A stretch of 14,911 nt of DNA from JACQAI01 sp035507915 (GTDB taxonomy: Bacteria; Pseudomonadota; Alphaproteobacteria; Elsterales; Elsteraceae): positions 1 through 14,911 of the forward strand of contig DATJNS010000200.1 in assembly GCA_035507915.1 (NCBI GenBank), read 5' to 3'. Within the stretch, counting starts at the first letter, position 1, and each line of letters opens with the position of its first letter. Made by a program: the position numbers and the translations under genes. The notes beneath the pieces were generated by a model. The model was given only the letters and a program-made list of their open reading frames with translations. It did not search any database and was not told the DNA's origin. This document shows, piece after piece, positions 1-6,613 of the stretch.

Positions 1-77
1 TTCGAATGGCCGGCCGCATACAGACGGCCAATCGTCTTCCGCTCACAGTCGGTGAGCTGGTCATAAACGTCCCCCAT
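1..77 (-). CDS. IS30-family-like transposase, N-terminal fragment (runs off left edge)
   Basis: Reading the minus strand from ATG at 77-75 gives 25 residues beginning MGDVYDQLTDCERKTIGRLY and ending AAGHS at the window edge. IS30-family transposases typically open with a short M-G-x-x-Y-x-Q-L-(T/S) stretch, then an ER-containing helix and an R-L-x-A-G-x-S turn, which is the first part of the N-terminal DNA-binding helix-turn-helix. The match is by pattern recognition only, because the DDE catalytic core lies outside the window. A 27-bp palindromic region sits directly upstream of the start and could include the terminal repeat or an operator. I cannot tell whether the element is intact. Confidence 0.65.
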   Translation of the reverse strand, partial: MGDVYDQLTDCERKTIGRLYAAGHS

Positions 78-78
78 C

Positions 79-105
79 GCAACACCACCCTAGCAGGGGT
101 GTTGC
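79..105. repeat. 8-bp inverted repeat immediately upstream of the transposase start
   Basis: GCAACACC at 79-86 is perfectly inverted as GGTGTTGC at 98-105, with an 11-base spacer. It lies one base upstream of the transposase ATG, so a transcript starting further right would fold here and could hide the ribosome site. It may also be part of the insertion sequence end; the true terminal repeat cannot be fixed without the other end. Confidence 0.5.
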
Positions 106-169
106 ACTTGTTCCGTGAGCTAGCGGGATCCAGGAGTCACGTGCGCGATGTCGGTGCGCGTGGCCCTGG

Positions 170-189
170 ATGCCCGCTTTCGCGGGCAT
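170..189. repeat. Extragenic palindrome (hairpin)
   Basis: ATGCCCGC (170-177) and GCGGGCAT (182-189) form a perfect 8-bp stem with the four-base loop TTTC. It lies in the gene-free stretch between the IS fragment and the glyoxalase II gene. Palindromes of this type are often dispersed in alphaproteobacterial intergenic DNA. It lacks a clean T-run on either side, so I do not call it a terminator for the minus-strand operon, although it could impede transcription from either direction. Confidence 0.5.
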
Positions 190-264
190 GACGGTCTTTC
201 TTCCAAACCGGGTTCAGTCTGACGTGATCACGCTCTAGACGGTCAGCGCGGCATGTCATCCCGT

Positions 265-288
265 CCTCGTGTCTTCGTGCCTTTGTGG
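265..288. repeat. Three tandem imperfect 8-bp units
   Basis: CCTCGTGT, CTTCGTGC and CTTTGTGG follow one another without gaps, each an octamer of the form CNTNGTGN. The block lies 15 bases beyond the stop codon of the glyoxalase II gene. The motif resembles a short sequence I have seen dispersed in intergenic DNA of diverse bacterial genomes. Its function is unknown to me. Confidence 0.45.
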
Positions 289-302
289 CCCCCTCAGACC
301 CC

Positions 303-1094
303 TCACCACTTGTTGCGCAACTCGCGCAGCTTGAGAAACACGGTCTTGGGATCGGGTCGGTCGGGCAGGTCGGGGAAGGCCTCGCGCAGGCGCTTGATCA
401 CCGACGGGCTGGTCAGCCGGAAGAAGGTGTTGATCTCGCGCTCGATGGCCAGCGTGGTGACCAGCGGCTTGCCCGGATCCTGCTTCTGCACCGACGGCAG
501 CAGCGCCTTGGCCTTGGCGTTGTCGGGCTCGCGGTCGAGCGTGAAGCCGAGATTGTTCACGATGTAGTCGTGGCCCGGGTAGATCAGCGTGTTCTCCGGC
601 AGCTTGTCGAGCTGGGTCGCGAAGGTGCCGTAGAGCTCGTTGGGATGGCCGCCGTTGTGGCAGTTGCCGGCGCCGGCGTTGAACAGCGTGTCACCGCAGA
701 ACAGGGCCGGCGTGTCGCCGTGGCTGCGCAGGCAGATGTGCGCCATCGTGTGGCCCGGCGTGTCGAGGCACTCGAGCTCGACCGTCTTGCCGACCTTGAT
801 GACGTCGCCCGCCTTGAGCCCGCGATCGAGGCCCGGGATCTTGTCCTTGGCGTTGGCGTGGGCGAGCACCTTGGCGCGCGTCGCCGCGACCACCTGGGCG
901 TTGCCGCCGGTGTGATCGCGGTGCTCGTGGGTGTTGAGGATCTGGGTGATCGTCCAGCCCTTGGCCTTGGCGGTGCCGAGGCACTTCTCGTGATCGAGCG
1001 GATCGATCGCGAGCGCCTCGCCGCTCTGCGGGCAGACGATCAGATAGTTGAAGTTGCGATAATTGTTCGCGGTCCAGATCTGCTCGACGATCAT
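303..1094 (-). CDS. Glyoxalase II-type hydroxyacylglutathione hydrolase
   Basis: This 263-residue protein has the metallo-beta-lactamase fold signature of glyoxalase II: THEHRDH (His56, His58, Asp60, His61), a TPGHT motif (His115), a CGDTLF motif (Asp135) and a PGHDY motif (His175), which together supply the two metal sites. The C-terminal third carries the helical region typical of hydroxyacylglutathione hydrolases. The family hydrolyses S-lactoylglutathione, the product of glyoxalase I, to lactate and glutathione in the cytoplasm, detoxifying methylglyoxal. Start ATG 1094-1092 was chosen because family similarity begins there (MIVEQIWTANNYRNFNYLI); the frame stays open further upstream. A GGGGAC stretch lies about eight bases upstream. 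It is the last gene of the rpoH-selenoprotein operon, 40 bp after the selenoprotein stop. A related thioester or persulfide substrate is possible. Confidence 0.9.
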   Translation of the reverse strand: MIVEQIWTANNYRNFNYLIVCPQSGEALAIDPLDHEKCLGTAKAKGWTITQILNTHEHRDHTGGNAQVVAATRAKVLAHANAKDKIPGLDRGLKAGDVIKVGKTVELECLDTPGHTMAHICLRSHGDTPALFCGDTLFNAGAGNCHNGGHPNELYGTFATQLDKLPENTLIYPGHDYIVNNLGFTLDREPDNAKAKALLPSVQKQDPGKPLVTTLAIEREINTFFRLTSPSVIKRLREAFPDLPDRPDPKTVFLKLRELRNKW

Positions 1095-1134
1095 CGCGCT
1101 GTCCCCACTGTCACGGCGTCGCGCCGAGTGTAGA

Positions 1135-2280
1135 TCAGGCGCGCCCGGCGGCGAAGGCGTCGATCGCGAGCGCGGCGCGGAAGTCGGCGCTCGCCGCCGC
1201 CTTCTGCGGCTCGAGCGGGATGCCGGTCGCGTCGGCGACCCGGTCGATCGCGTTGAAAAGCCCGACGACGGCGGCCGCGTCGACCAGGCCGTCGGCGCCG
1301 ACCGCCCGGCGCGCGCGTCTGCGCGCCCGGTCGAGCGCCGCGTCGTCATCGCCGAGCACGCCCTCGGCGAAGTCGATCAGCGCGCCGCCGTGCGCCACGC
1401 CGCCGTCATCGTTGCCGTCATCGCCGGGCGCGCCGAGCACGATCGCGAGGCGGTAGGGGTCGCCGGTGTGCTGGCCGCTCGCCCGGAGCAGCTGGGTATG
1501 GCTGGTGGTTCAATAGAGGCACTGGTTGAGCGCCGACACGCGCGCCGCCAAGAGCTCGATCTGAGCGTGCGTGATGGCGCGGTATTCGCGCCCGAAATCG
1601 CGCATCACGGCGCCCGGCAGGTATTGCGTCTCGACCAGATCGAAGAAGCCACGCACCGCATCGGGCACCAGGCTCAGCGCCTTGTAGATGTTGGCGGCCG
1701 GACGGTCGAACGGATAAAGGTCGGCGTCCGCGCCGCGCGCGTCCTCGGGCGCGAGCCATGGCACCCAGGCTTCGCCGGGCCGCGCGCCCGAAGGCCGGCG
1801 GCGCGTCGGCGCGCCGTCGACCGGTGCGGGCAGGGGCAATGGCGTCAGCCCGAGCCCGCGCGCGAACGTGTCGACCGCGACCGTGCAGGCGACCACGCCG
1901 ACCAGCTCGACGTAGCATTCCACGCTCAGGCCATCGGCGAGCACGCTGTCGAGCCAGCGGCGGGTCAGGCGCGCGGGGTCGGTGCGGATGCGATGGATCG
2001 CTTCGATCGCCGGCGCCGGCAGCGCGCCCCGACTCTCGAGCGGGCTTGCGTGCACGCCATCGACGCCGGAGGGCGTCACGGCGTCGCGACGCGTCCGGCA
2101 CAGCGGACAGGTCGGCGCGTGGCGCGTCTCGGCGGCGATCGCGACGCGCTCGGCGCCGCTCCACCAGGTGCCCGGCCGCGCCAGACGTTGCCACGTGCGC
2201 CCATGCGCCGCGATCAGGTCGCCGCGGATCGTGAACGGGCTGTCGGCATAAAACGCCGTCATCGCGGCATGGTCGCGCAC
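1135..2280 (-). CDS. AhpD-like alkylhydroperoxidase-related selenoprotein (in-frame UGA read as Sec)
   Basis: Two stop-free segments in the same frame flank UGA at 1512-1510; read through, they give 381 residues with Sec257. The downstream part continues as a normal carboxymuconolactone decarboxylase/AhpD domain (TTSHTQLLRASG, later VVGLFNAIDRVADATGIP). The active-site order of mycobacterial AhpD is Glu118, Cys130, Cys133, His137. Here it is Glu242, Cys254, Sec257, His261 with identical spacing, so Sec replaces the catalytic cysteine of a CxxC. The N-terminal half looks like a second, degenerate domain of the same fold with CPLC at 58-61. The likely role is thiol- or selenol-dependent reduction of peroxides in the cytoplasm; the reductant is unknown. 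The start is uncertain: GTG 2280 or ATG 2262, neither with a clear ribosome site. It lies 31 bp after rpoH and 40 bp before glyoxalase II, in one operon. A nonsense-mutated pseudogene is the alternative, but the UGA position and the SelB gene argue against it. Confidence 0.88.
1474..1492 (-). promoter_or_regulatory. Candidate bacterial SECIS hairpin of the AhpD-like gene
   Basis: In the mRNA, GCUGCUC pairs with GAGCGGC across the loop CGGGC: a 7-bp stem with one U-G wobble. The loop starts 24 bases after the UGA and its second base is G, which fits the loose rule for bacterial SECIS elements (hairpin just inside the coding region, G among the first two loop bases, loop roughly 16-37 bases from UGA). 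It lacks the bulged U seen in the formate dehydrogenase element, so the assignment is weaker. Confidence 0.55.
1510..1512 (-). other. Selenocysteine codon UGA in the AhpD-like gene
   Basis: The minus strand reads CTC AAC CAG TGC CTC TAT TGA ACC, that is L-N-Q-C-L-Y-Sec-T. UGA falls exactly on the second redox position of the CxxC motif. The frame then stays open for 124 further codons of family-like sequence before a normal UGA stop at 1137-1135. Confidence 0.87.
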
Positions 2281-2311
2281 CGCGACCGCTGCCGCAATGG
2301 CGGTCGGGACG

Positions 2312-3190
2312 TTACGCGGCGACCAGGTCGACCGGGCGGGCCTGGTTGGCGGCCGCCCTGGTCATCGCCTTCTGCAGCTTCTCGAAGGCGCGCGCCTCGA
2401 TCTGGCGGATGCGCTCGCGCGACACGTCGTACTGCCGGCTGAGCTCCTCGAGAGTCAGCGGCTCCTCCTTCAGGCGACGCTCGGACAGGATGTGGCGCTC
2501 GCGCGCGTTCAGCCCGGACAGCGCCTGCGCCAGCATGGCGCGCCGCTCGGCGAGCTCGTCGGCGTCGGCCAGCAGCGTGTCGTGCCCCGGGCGCTCGTCG
2601 GCCAGGAGCTCGAGCCACTCGCTGTCGCCGTCCGCGCTCAGGGTCACGTTGAGCGAGCGGTCGTTCGCGCTGAGGCGGCGGTTCATCTCGATGACGTCGT
2701 GCTCGGGCACGTTGAGGGCGTTGGCGATCTTGGTCACGGTCGCGGCCGCCAGATCGCCCTGCTCGAACTCCTGCAGGCGGGCCTTCAGCTTGCGGAGGTT
2801 GAAGAACAGCTTCTTCTGCGCCGCCGTGGTGCCCATCTTCACCATCGAGGCGTTGTGCAGGATGTATTCCTGGATGGCGGCGCGGATCCACCACATGGCA
2901 TAGGTGGCGAACCGGAAGCCGCGATCGGGCTCGAACTTCTCGGCGGCCTGCATCAGGCCGACATTGCCCTCGGCGATCAGATCGGCGATCGGCAGGCCGT
3001 AGCCGGCATAGCCGCGCGCGATCTTGATGGCGAAGCGCAGGTGGCTGCCGACCAGCTGGCGCATCGCCTCGCGGTCGCGTTTGTCGCGCCACGCATCCGC
3101 CAGCGCGCGCTCGCGTTCGGGACTCAGCATCGGGAAGCGGCGGGCTTCCTCGAGATAGTGTGAAAGGCCAGTGTCGTTCACGTCTGCCAT
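2312..3190 (-). CDS. rpoH: RpoH-type heat-shock sigma factor (sigma-32)
   Basis: This 292-residue protein has the usual length for RpoH and all sigma-70 family regions. Region 2 spans about residues 48-118, including LPIADLIAEGNVGLM and RFATYAMWWIRAAIQEYI for -10 binding and melting. The RpoH box QKKLFFNLR (125-133) separates this family from housekeeping sigma factors. Region 4 is at about 240-275, with a helix-turn-helix containing VSRERIRQIEARA for -35 recognition. It directs RNA polymerase to heat-shock and, in many alphaproteobacteria, oxidative-stress promoters. ATG 3190-3188 is the family-like start, although its AGAAGG sits directly against the codon and is a poor ribosome site. It is the first gene of the selenoprotein-glyoxalase operon, with a sigma-32-like promoter about 170 bp upstream. 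Alphaproteobacteria often have several rpoH paralogues, and this one may be a specialised copy. Confidence 0.93.
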   Translation of the reverse strand: MADVNDTGLSHYLEEARRFPMLSPERERALADAWRDKRDREAMRQLVGSHLRFAIKIARGYAGYGLPIADLIAEGNVGLMQAAEKFEPDRGFRFATYAMWWIRAAIQEYILHNASMVKMGTTAAQKKLFFNLRKLKARLQEFEQGDLAAATVTKIANALNVPEHDVIEMNRRLSANDRSLNVTLSADGDSEWLELLADERPGHDTLLADADELAERRAMLAQALSGLNARERHILSERRLKEEPLTLEELSRQYDVSRERIRQIEARAFEKLQKAMTRAAANQARPVDLVAA

Positions 3191-3354
3191 CCTTCTGCGC
3201 CCAACGCTCCGGGGGAGCCGCCGGCGCGGTTGGTGTCGAGGTCCCCCGCTCGGACGACACGGGGGCCGTCGCCCGGGCCTAAGCCAGGCAGGACCGCGGC
3301 ACTACGCTCACCTAGATAACGCCGCCGGACCCCGTCTGCTTCCCGGCGACCCCC

Positions 3355-3382
3355 TTGAGATGGTCAAAAATTTCGTTATTTC
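3355..3382 (+). promoter_or_regulatory. Possible sigma-70 promoter for the two-component operon
   Basis: TTGAGA (3355-3360) and TATTTC (3377-3382), 16 bases apart, occupy the same AT-rich island as the sigma-32-type site on the other strand. The -10 is a weak match. If real, the two divergent promoters overlap almost completely and would compete for polymerase. Confidence 0.3.
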
Positions 3383-3385
3383 AAG
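3358..3385 (-). promoter_or_regulatory. Sigma-32-type promoter for the rpoH operon
   Basis: On the minus strand, CTTGAA (3385-3380) is followed after 16 bases by CCATCT (3363-3358). This agrees with the heat-shock consensus, CTTGAA-like -35 and C-C/T-ATNT-like -10 with a spacer of about 13-17 bases. It lies in an AT-rich island in otherwise very GC-rich DNA. Transcription would start near 3350, giving a leader of about 160 nt before rpoH. It suggests autoregulation. Confidence 0.6.
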
Positions 3386-3388
3386 AGG

Positions 3389-3404
3389 GTGAGTGGTCAC
3401 TCAC
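3389..3404. promoter_or_regulatory. Perfect 7-bp dyad, possible operator
   Basis: GTGAGTG and CACTCAC flank the two-base spacer GT. The dyad sits just upstream of the rpoH promoter and just downstream of the possible promoter of the response regulator gene, so a bound dimer could control both directions. No regulator can be assigned from sequence alone. Confidence 0.4.
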
Positions 3405-3483
3405 GAAGCCCGAAAACCGCAGAAAACCTTGCGGGCCGGCCCCCGGGAGGGGTATCCCCCAAGCGCCACAGGGTCCAGACGCC

Positions 3484-4164
3484 ATGAAGGTCCTCCTGGT
3501 TGAAGACAACGAGCGGGTGGCCCAGTTCGTCCGCAAGGGCCTGGCCGAAGCGGGCCACACGGTGGACCATACCGAGAACGGCCGGGACGGCCTCTATCTG
3601 GCGAGCAACGAGCGCTACGACGCCATCATCCTCGACCGCATGCTGCCGGGCGGCATCGACGGGCTGGGCATCATCGCCGCCCTGCGCAAGACCGGGAACA
3701 AGACGCCGATCCTGATCCTGAGCGCGCTCGGCGACGTCGACGAGCGCATCCGGGGGTTGCGCGCCGGCGGCGACGACTATCTGGCCAAGCCGTTCGCGTT
3801 CGGCGAGCTGGCGGCGCGGCTGGATGCGCTGATCCGTCGCGGCCAGCCGGCGCCCACCGACGCGACCCTGACCGTGCTCGACCTGGAGATCGACCTGCGC
3901 GCCCACCGCGTCATGCGCGCCGGCCGGGAGATCAAGCTGCAGCCTCAGGAGTTCAAGCTGCTCGAGTACCTGATGCGGCACGCCGGCCAGGTGGTGACCC
4001 GCACCATGATGCTCGAGAGCCTGTGGGACTACCATTTCGAGCCGCAGACCAACGTGATCGACTCGCACATCAGCAAGCTGCGCCAGAAGATCGACAGCGG
4101 CTTCGACCGGCCGCTGCTGCACACGATCCGCGGCGTCGGCTACAAGCTCGGCCCCCATGACTAG
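3484..4164 (+). CDS. OmpR/PhoB-family response regulator
   Basis: The 226-residue protein has an N-terminal receiver domain (about 1-118) with acidic pocket Glu7-Asp8, phosphoacceptor Asp51 in the ILDRMLPG motif, and Lys102 in LAKPF. A C-terminal winged-helix DNA-binding domain (about 128-224) carries the typical LQPQEFKLLEYLM and VIDSHISKLRQKID helices and the IRGVGYKL beta-hairpin. ATG 3484 was chosen because the receiver domain begins exactly there (MKVLLVEDN); the frame is open further upstream but that stretch looks non-coding. It is followed six bases later by a histidine kinase gene, its likely partner. Its targets are unknown; it is divergent from the rpoH operon across a shared regulatory region. 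Confidence 0.93.
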   Translation: MKVLLVEDNERVAQFVRKGLAEAGHTVDHTENGRDGLYLASNERYDAIILDRMLPGGIDGLGIIAALRKTGNKTPILILSALGDVDERIRGLRAGGDDYLAKPFAFGELAARLDALIRRGQPAPTDATLTVLDLEIDLRAHRVMRAGREIKLQPQEFKLLEYLMRHAGQVVTRTMMLESLWDYHFEPQTNVIDSHISKLRQKIDSGFDRPLLHTIRGVGYKLGPHD

Positions 4165-4170
4165 GCCCGC

Positions 4171-5550
4171 ATGATGAGGCTGCTGCCGTCGACGTCGCTG
4201 CGGCTCGCGCTCGCCTATGCCGGCCTGTTCATCGCCTCCTCGCTGCTCGTCGTCGGTCTCCTGTGGTGGCGCACCGCGGGCTATCTCGACCGCGAGATCG
4301 ACGCCGTGATCCTGGCCGACACCCAGGCGATCGCCGACCGCTTCCGCGATTTCGGGCTGGCCGGCGCGATCGAGACCGTCTCGGAGCGCGCCGCCGCCAA
4401 GCGCGACCAGAACGCGATCTACCTTCTCGTCATGCCGGACCTGACGCCGGTCGCCGGCAATCTGGGGGCCTGGCCGCTGCAGCAGATCGGCACCAAGGCG
4501 GGCTGGCACCAGGCCGCGATGGTGCATCAGGGCCAGCAGCGCATGACGCGGCTGCTCAGCATCGACCTGCCGGGCGGCTTCCATCTCCTGATCGGGCGCG
4601 ACGTCCAGGACCGGCTCGCCATCCGCGCGCTGGTGCTGCAGGGCCTCGGCTGGGCCGCCGGCGCGGCCCTGCTGCTCGCGTTGATCGGCGGGCTGCTCTT
4701 GCGGCGCGCGCTGCTGCGGCGCGTCGAGACGATCAACCGCACGGCCGCCGCGATCGTGCAGGGCGATCTGGCGCGACGCCTGCCGACGCGCAGCTCGGCC
4801 GACGAGTTCGATCAGCTCGGCAACACGATCAACCGCATGCTGGAGCAGATCCAGCAACTGATCGAGGGCATCCGCAACGTCTCCAACGTGCTGGCGCACG
4901 ATCTGCGCACGCCGATCGCGGAGCTGCGCACGCGCCTGGAGGAGCTCCTGCGCGCGCGGCCCGAGCCCGGCCGCACCTTCGAGGAGATCGAGCACGTGGT
5001 GGCCGACGTCGATCGCGTGATCGGCATCTTCAACGCGCTGCTGCGGCTCGCCGAGATCGACTCGGGCGTGCGCCGCTCGGGTTTCCGCGCGATCGATCCG
5101 GGCGAGCTGGTGCGCGCCGCCGCCGAACTCTACAGCCCCGCCATCGAGGCCAAGAACATCGCCCTCACCGTGTCGGCCGAGCAACGCCTGCTGACCAACG
5201 GCGATCCCGAGCTGATCGCGCAGGCGGTCGCCAACCTGCTCGACAACGCCGTCAAGTACACGCCGTCGCACGGCGCCATCGCGGTCAAGGTGGCGGCCGA
5301 CCCGGGCGGGCTCGCGATCACGGTGGCGGACAGCGGCCCCGGCATGACCGAGGCCGAGAAGGCGCGCGCGACCGAGCGCTTCTATCGCGGCGACGTCAGC
5401 CGCGGCACCGTCGGCGTCGGCCTCGGCCTCAGCGTGGTCGCGGCGATCGCCAAGCTGCACGGCGGCGCGCTGGTGCTCGACGACAACCGTCCCGGCCTGG
5501 TCGCCGCGCTCGTCATCCCGACGCCGGCGCTGCCGGCGGCGGTCGCCTGA
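4171..5550 (+). CDS. Membrane sensor histidine kinase (HAMP-HisKA-HATPase)
   Basis: The 459-residue protein has a transmembrane segment at about 11-33, a periplasmic sensor of about 120 residues with no recognised domain, and a second transmembrane segment at about 152-177. Next comes a HAMP linker (about 178-232) and the dimerisation helix with phosphoacceptor His243 in LAHDLRTPIAELRTRLE. The catalytic ATPase domain shows the N box NLLDNAVKYT (355-364), the G1 box DSGPG (387-391) and the G2 box GVGLGL (415-420). It should autophosphorylate and pass phosphate to the regulator encoded directly upstream. The two adjacent ATG codons at 4171 and 4174 cannot be separated, and no ribosome site is obvious, which suggests coupling to the upstream gene. 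Its end overlaps the convergent YihY gene by 38 bp. Confidence 0.92.
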   Translation: MMRLLPSTSLRLALAYAGLFIASSLLVVGLLWWRTAGYLDREIDAVILADTQAIADRFRDFGLAGAIETVSERAAAKRDQNAIYLLVMPDLTPVAGNLGAWPLQQIGTKAGWHQAAMVHQGQQRMTRLLSIDLPGGFHLLIGRDVQDRLAIRALVLQGLGWAAGAALLLALIGGLLLRRALLRRVETINRTAAAIVQGDLARRLPTRSSADEFDQLGNTINRMLEQIQQLIEGIRNVSNVLAHDLRTPIAELRTRLEELLRARPEPGRTFEEIEHVVADVDRVIGIFNALLRLAEIDSGVRRSGFRAIDPGELVRAAAELYSPAIEAKNIALTVSAEQRLLTNGDPELIAQAVANLLDNAVKYTPSHGAIAVKVAADPGGLAITVADSGPGMTEAEKARATERFYRGDVSRGTVGVGLGLSVVAAIAKLHGGALVLDDNRPGLVAALVIPTPALPAAVA

Positions 5551-6412
5551 GGTCGCGGCGCGCCGCCGCGTGCAGCTCGCCGCCCAGCAGCACGACCAGC
5601 GCCGTCAAATAGAGCCAGACCAGCAGCGCGACCACCGCGCCGATCGAGCCGTAGGTCCGATCGAAGGTGTGGAACCGCGCGACGTAGAGCGAGAAGCCGG
5701 CGGTCGCCGCCAGCCACGCGGCGGTCGCGAGCGGCGTGCCCCAGCCGACCATCCAACCGACACGCTGCCGGTGGTTCGGTCCGTGCCGGTAGATCGCCGC
5801 CAACACGCCGCCCACCATGAGGGGGGCGAGGGGCCAGCGCGCCAGCGCCAGCGTCGTCGCCGCGTGCGGGCGAAACCCCAGGTGGCGCAGCACGGGCGGC
5901 GTCAGGGCGAGGAAGCCGAGCAGCGCGACCACGAAGCTGACCAGCCCCGCCGTCAGGGCGAGCGCGGTCAGTTGGCGTCTCGGGAAGCCGCGCGTCTCGA
6001 CGCTGCCGAACACGATGTTGAGGCTGCTCATCAGCGCGCCGCCCGCGGTCGACGCCGCGGCCAGGCTCATCAGGAAGCCGACGCCGAGGTCGAGGCTGAG
6101 CCGGCGAACCGGATGGGCGATCAGCTTGAGCATCTCGCGTCCCAGCAGCTGGATCACCTCGTCGGGCAGGAAGCCTTGGGCGGCCGCGAGATGGCGCTCG
6201 ACCACGCGCGGATCGGCGGCCAGGCCGTAGATCGACAGGAACACGAGCAGCACCGGGAACATCGCCAGCAGGCCGTAGAACGACAGGCCGGCGGCGACGA
6301 TCGGCAGGTGGTGGCGCGTCGCGCCGCGATGGAGCGCGGCGGCGCACGCCGCCGCATCGCGGCACCGGCGTGCGATCGCCACGCTCATCGATCGGCTGCC
6401 GGCCCGCTCCAT
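5513..6412 (-). CDS. YihY/BrkB-family inner membrane protein
   Basis: The protein of about 299 residues contains several hydrophobic segments and the family features: AGLSFYGLLAMFPVLLVFLSIYGL near the N-terminus, a central membrane pair (MSLAAASTAGGALMSSLNIVFG), TALALTAGLVSFVVALLGFLAL, and the C-terminal signature Y-G-S-I-G-A-V-V-A-L-L-V-W-L-Y with LLGGELHAA. Members were once called ribonuclease BN by mistake; their true role is unclear, with transport or envelope functions proposed. Start choice is uncertain among GTG 6421, ATG 6412 and ATG 6388, none with a strong ribosome site; ATG 6412 is used. It converges on and overlaps the histidine kinase gene, which leaves no room for a terminator between them. 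Confidence 0.85.
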   Translation of the reverse strand: MERAGSRSMSVAIARRCRDAAACAAALHRGATRHHLPIVAAGLSFYGLLAMFPVLLVFLSIYGLAADPRVVERHLAAAQGFLPDEVIQLLGREMLKLIAHPVRRLSLDLGVGFLMSLAAASTAGGALMSSLNIVFGSVETRGFPRRQLTALALTAGLVSFVVALLGFLALTPPVLRHLGFRPHAATTLALARWPLAPLMVGGVLAAIYRHGPNHRQRVGWMVGWGTPLATAAWLAATAGFSLYVARFHTFDRTYGSIGAVVALLVWLYLTALVVLLGGELHAAARRDLRRPPPAAPASG

Positions 6413-6613
6413 TGCCACCACGTCTCGCGCTCGCTCGTCGGTTGGCGTGCCGCTCGAAAGCGGATCGATTGAGAAATGGCGGCGCGGCGGGTGCGCGCCG
6501 AGGCCCGGATTCTAAAATTTAGTTCATGTTCCGGCGCGGCCTCGGTCACGTCCATGCGCGACTCTTCAGAAGGCCTCCCAACCGGAGACGGATGCTTTTC
6601 CAGGAGACCGACC

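Noticed and set aside
6..191. 61-codon plus-strand ORF at the left edge
   Set aside because: It overlaps the IS30-like transposase start on the other strand and runs through two palindromes; no ribosome site or recognisable feature.
1135..1137. The terminal UGA of the AhpD-like gene as a further Sec codon
   Set aside because: The family ends near here and the following codons are short and family-unlike before another stop; the next gene begins 40 bp later.
1510..1512. AhpD-like gene as a nonsense-mutated pseudogene
   Set aside because: No frameshift or other stop occurs, the downstream half is well preserved, the UGA is on the catalytic position, and SelB plus a Sec formate dehydrogenase are encoded nearby.
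1063..3163. Long plus-strand frames opposite the selenoprotein and rpoH
   Set aside because: Antisense shadows with Arg/Ala-rich translations and no family features.
3397..5460. Minus-strand stop-free frame of 687 codons opposite the two-component genes
   Set aside because: Low-complexity antisense shadow; the plus strand encodes complete receiver and kinase domains.
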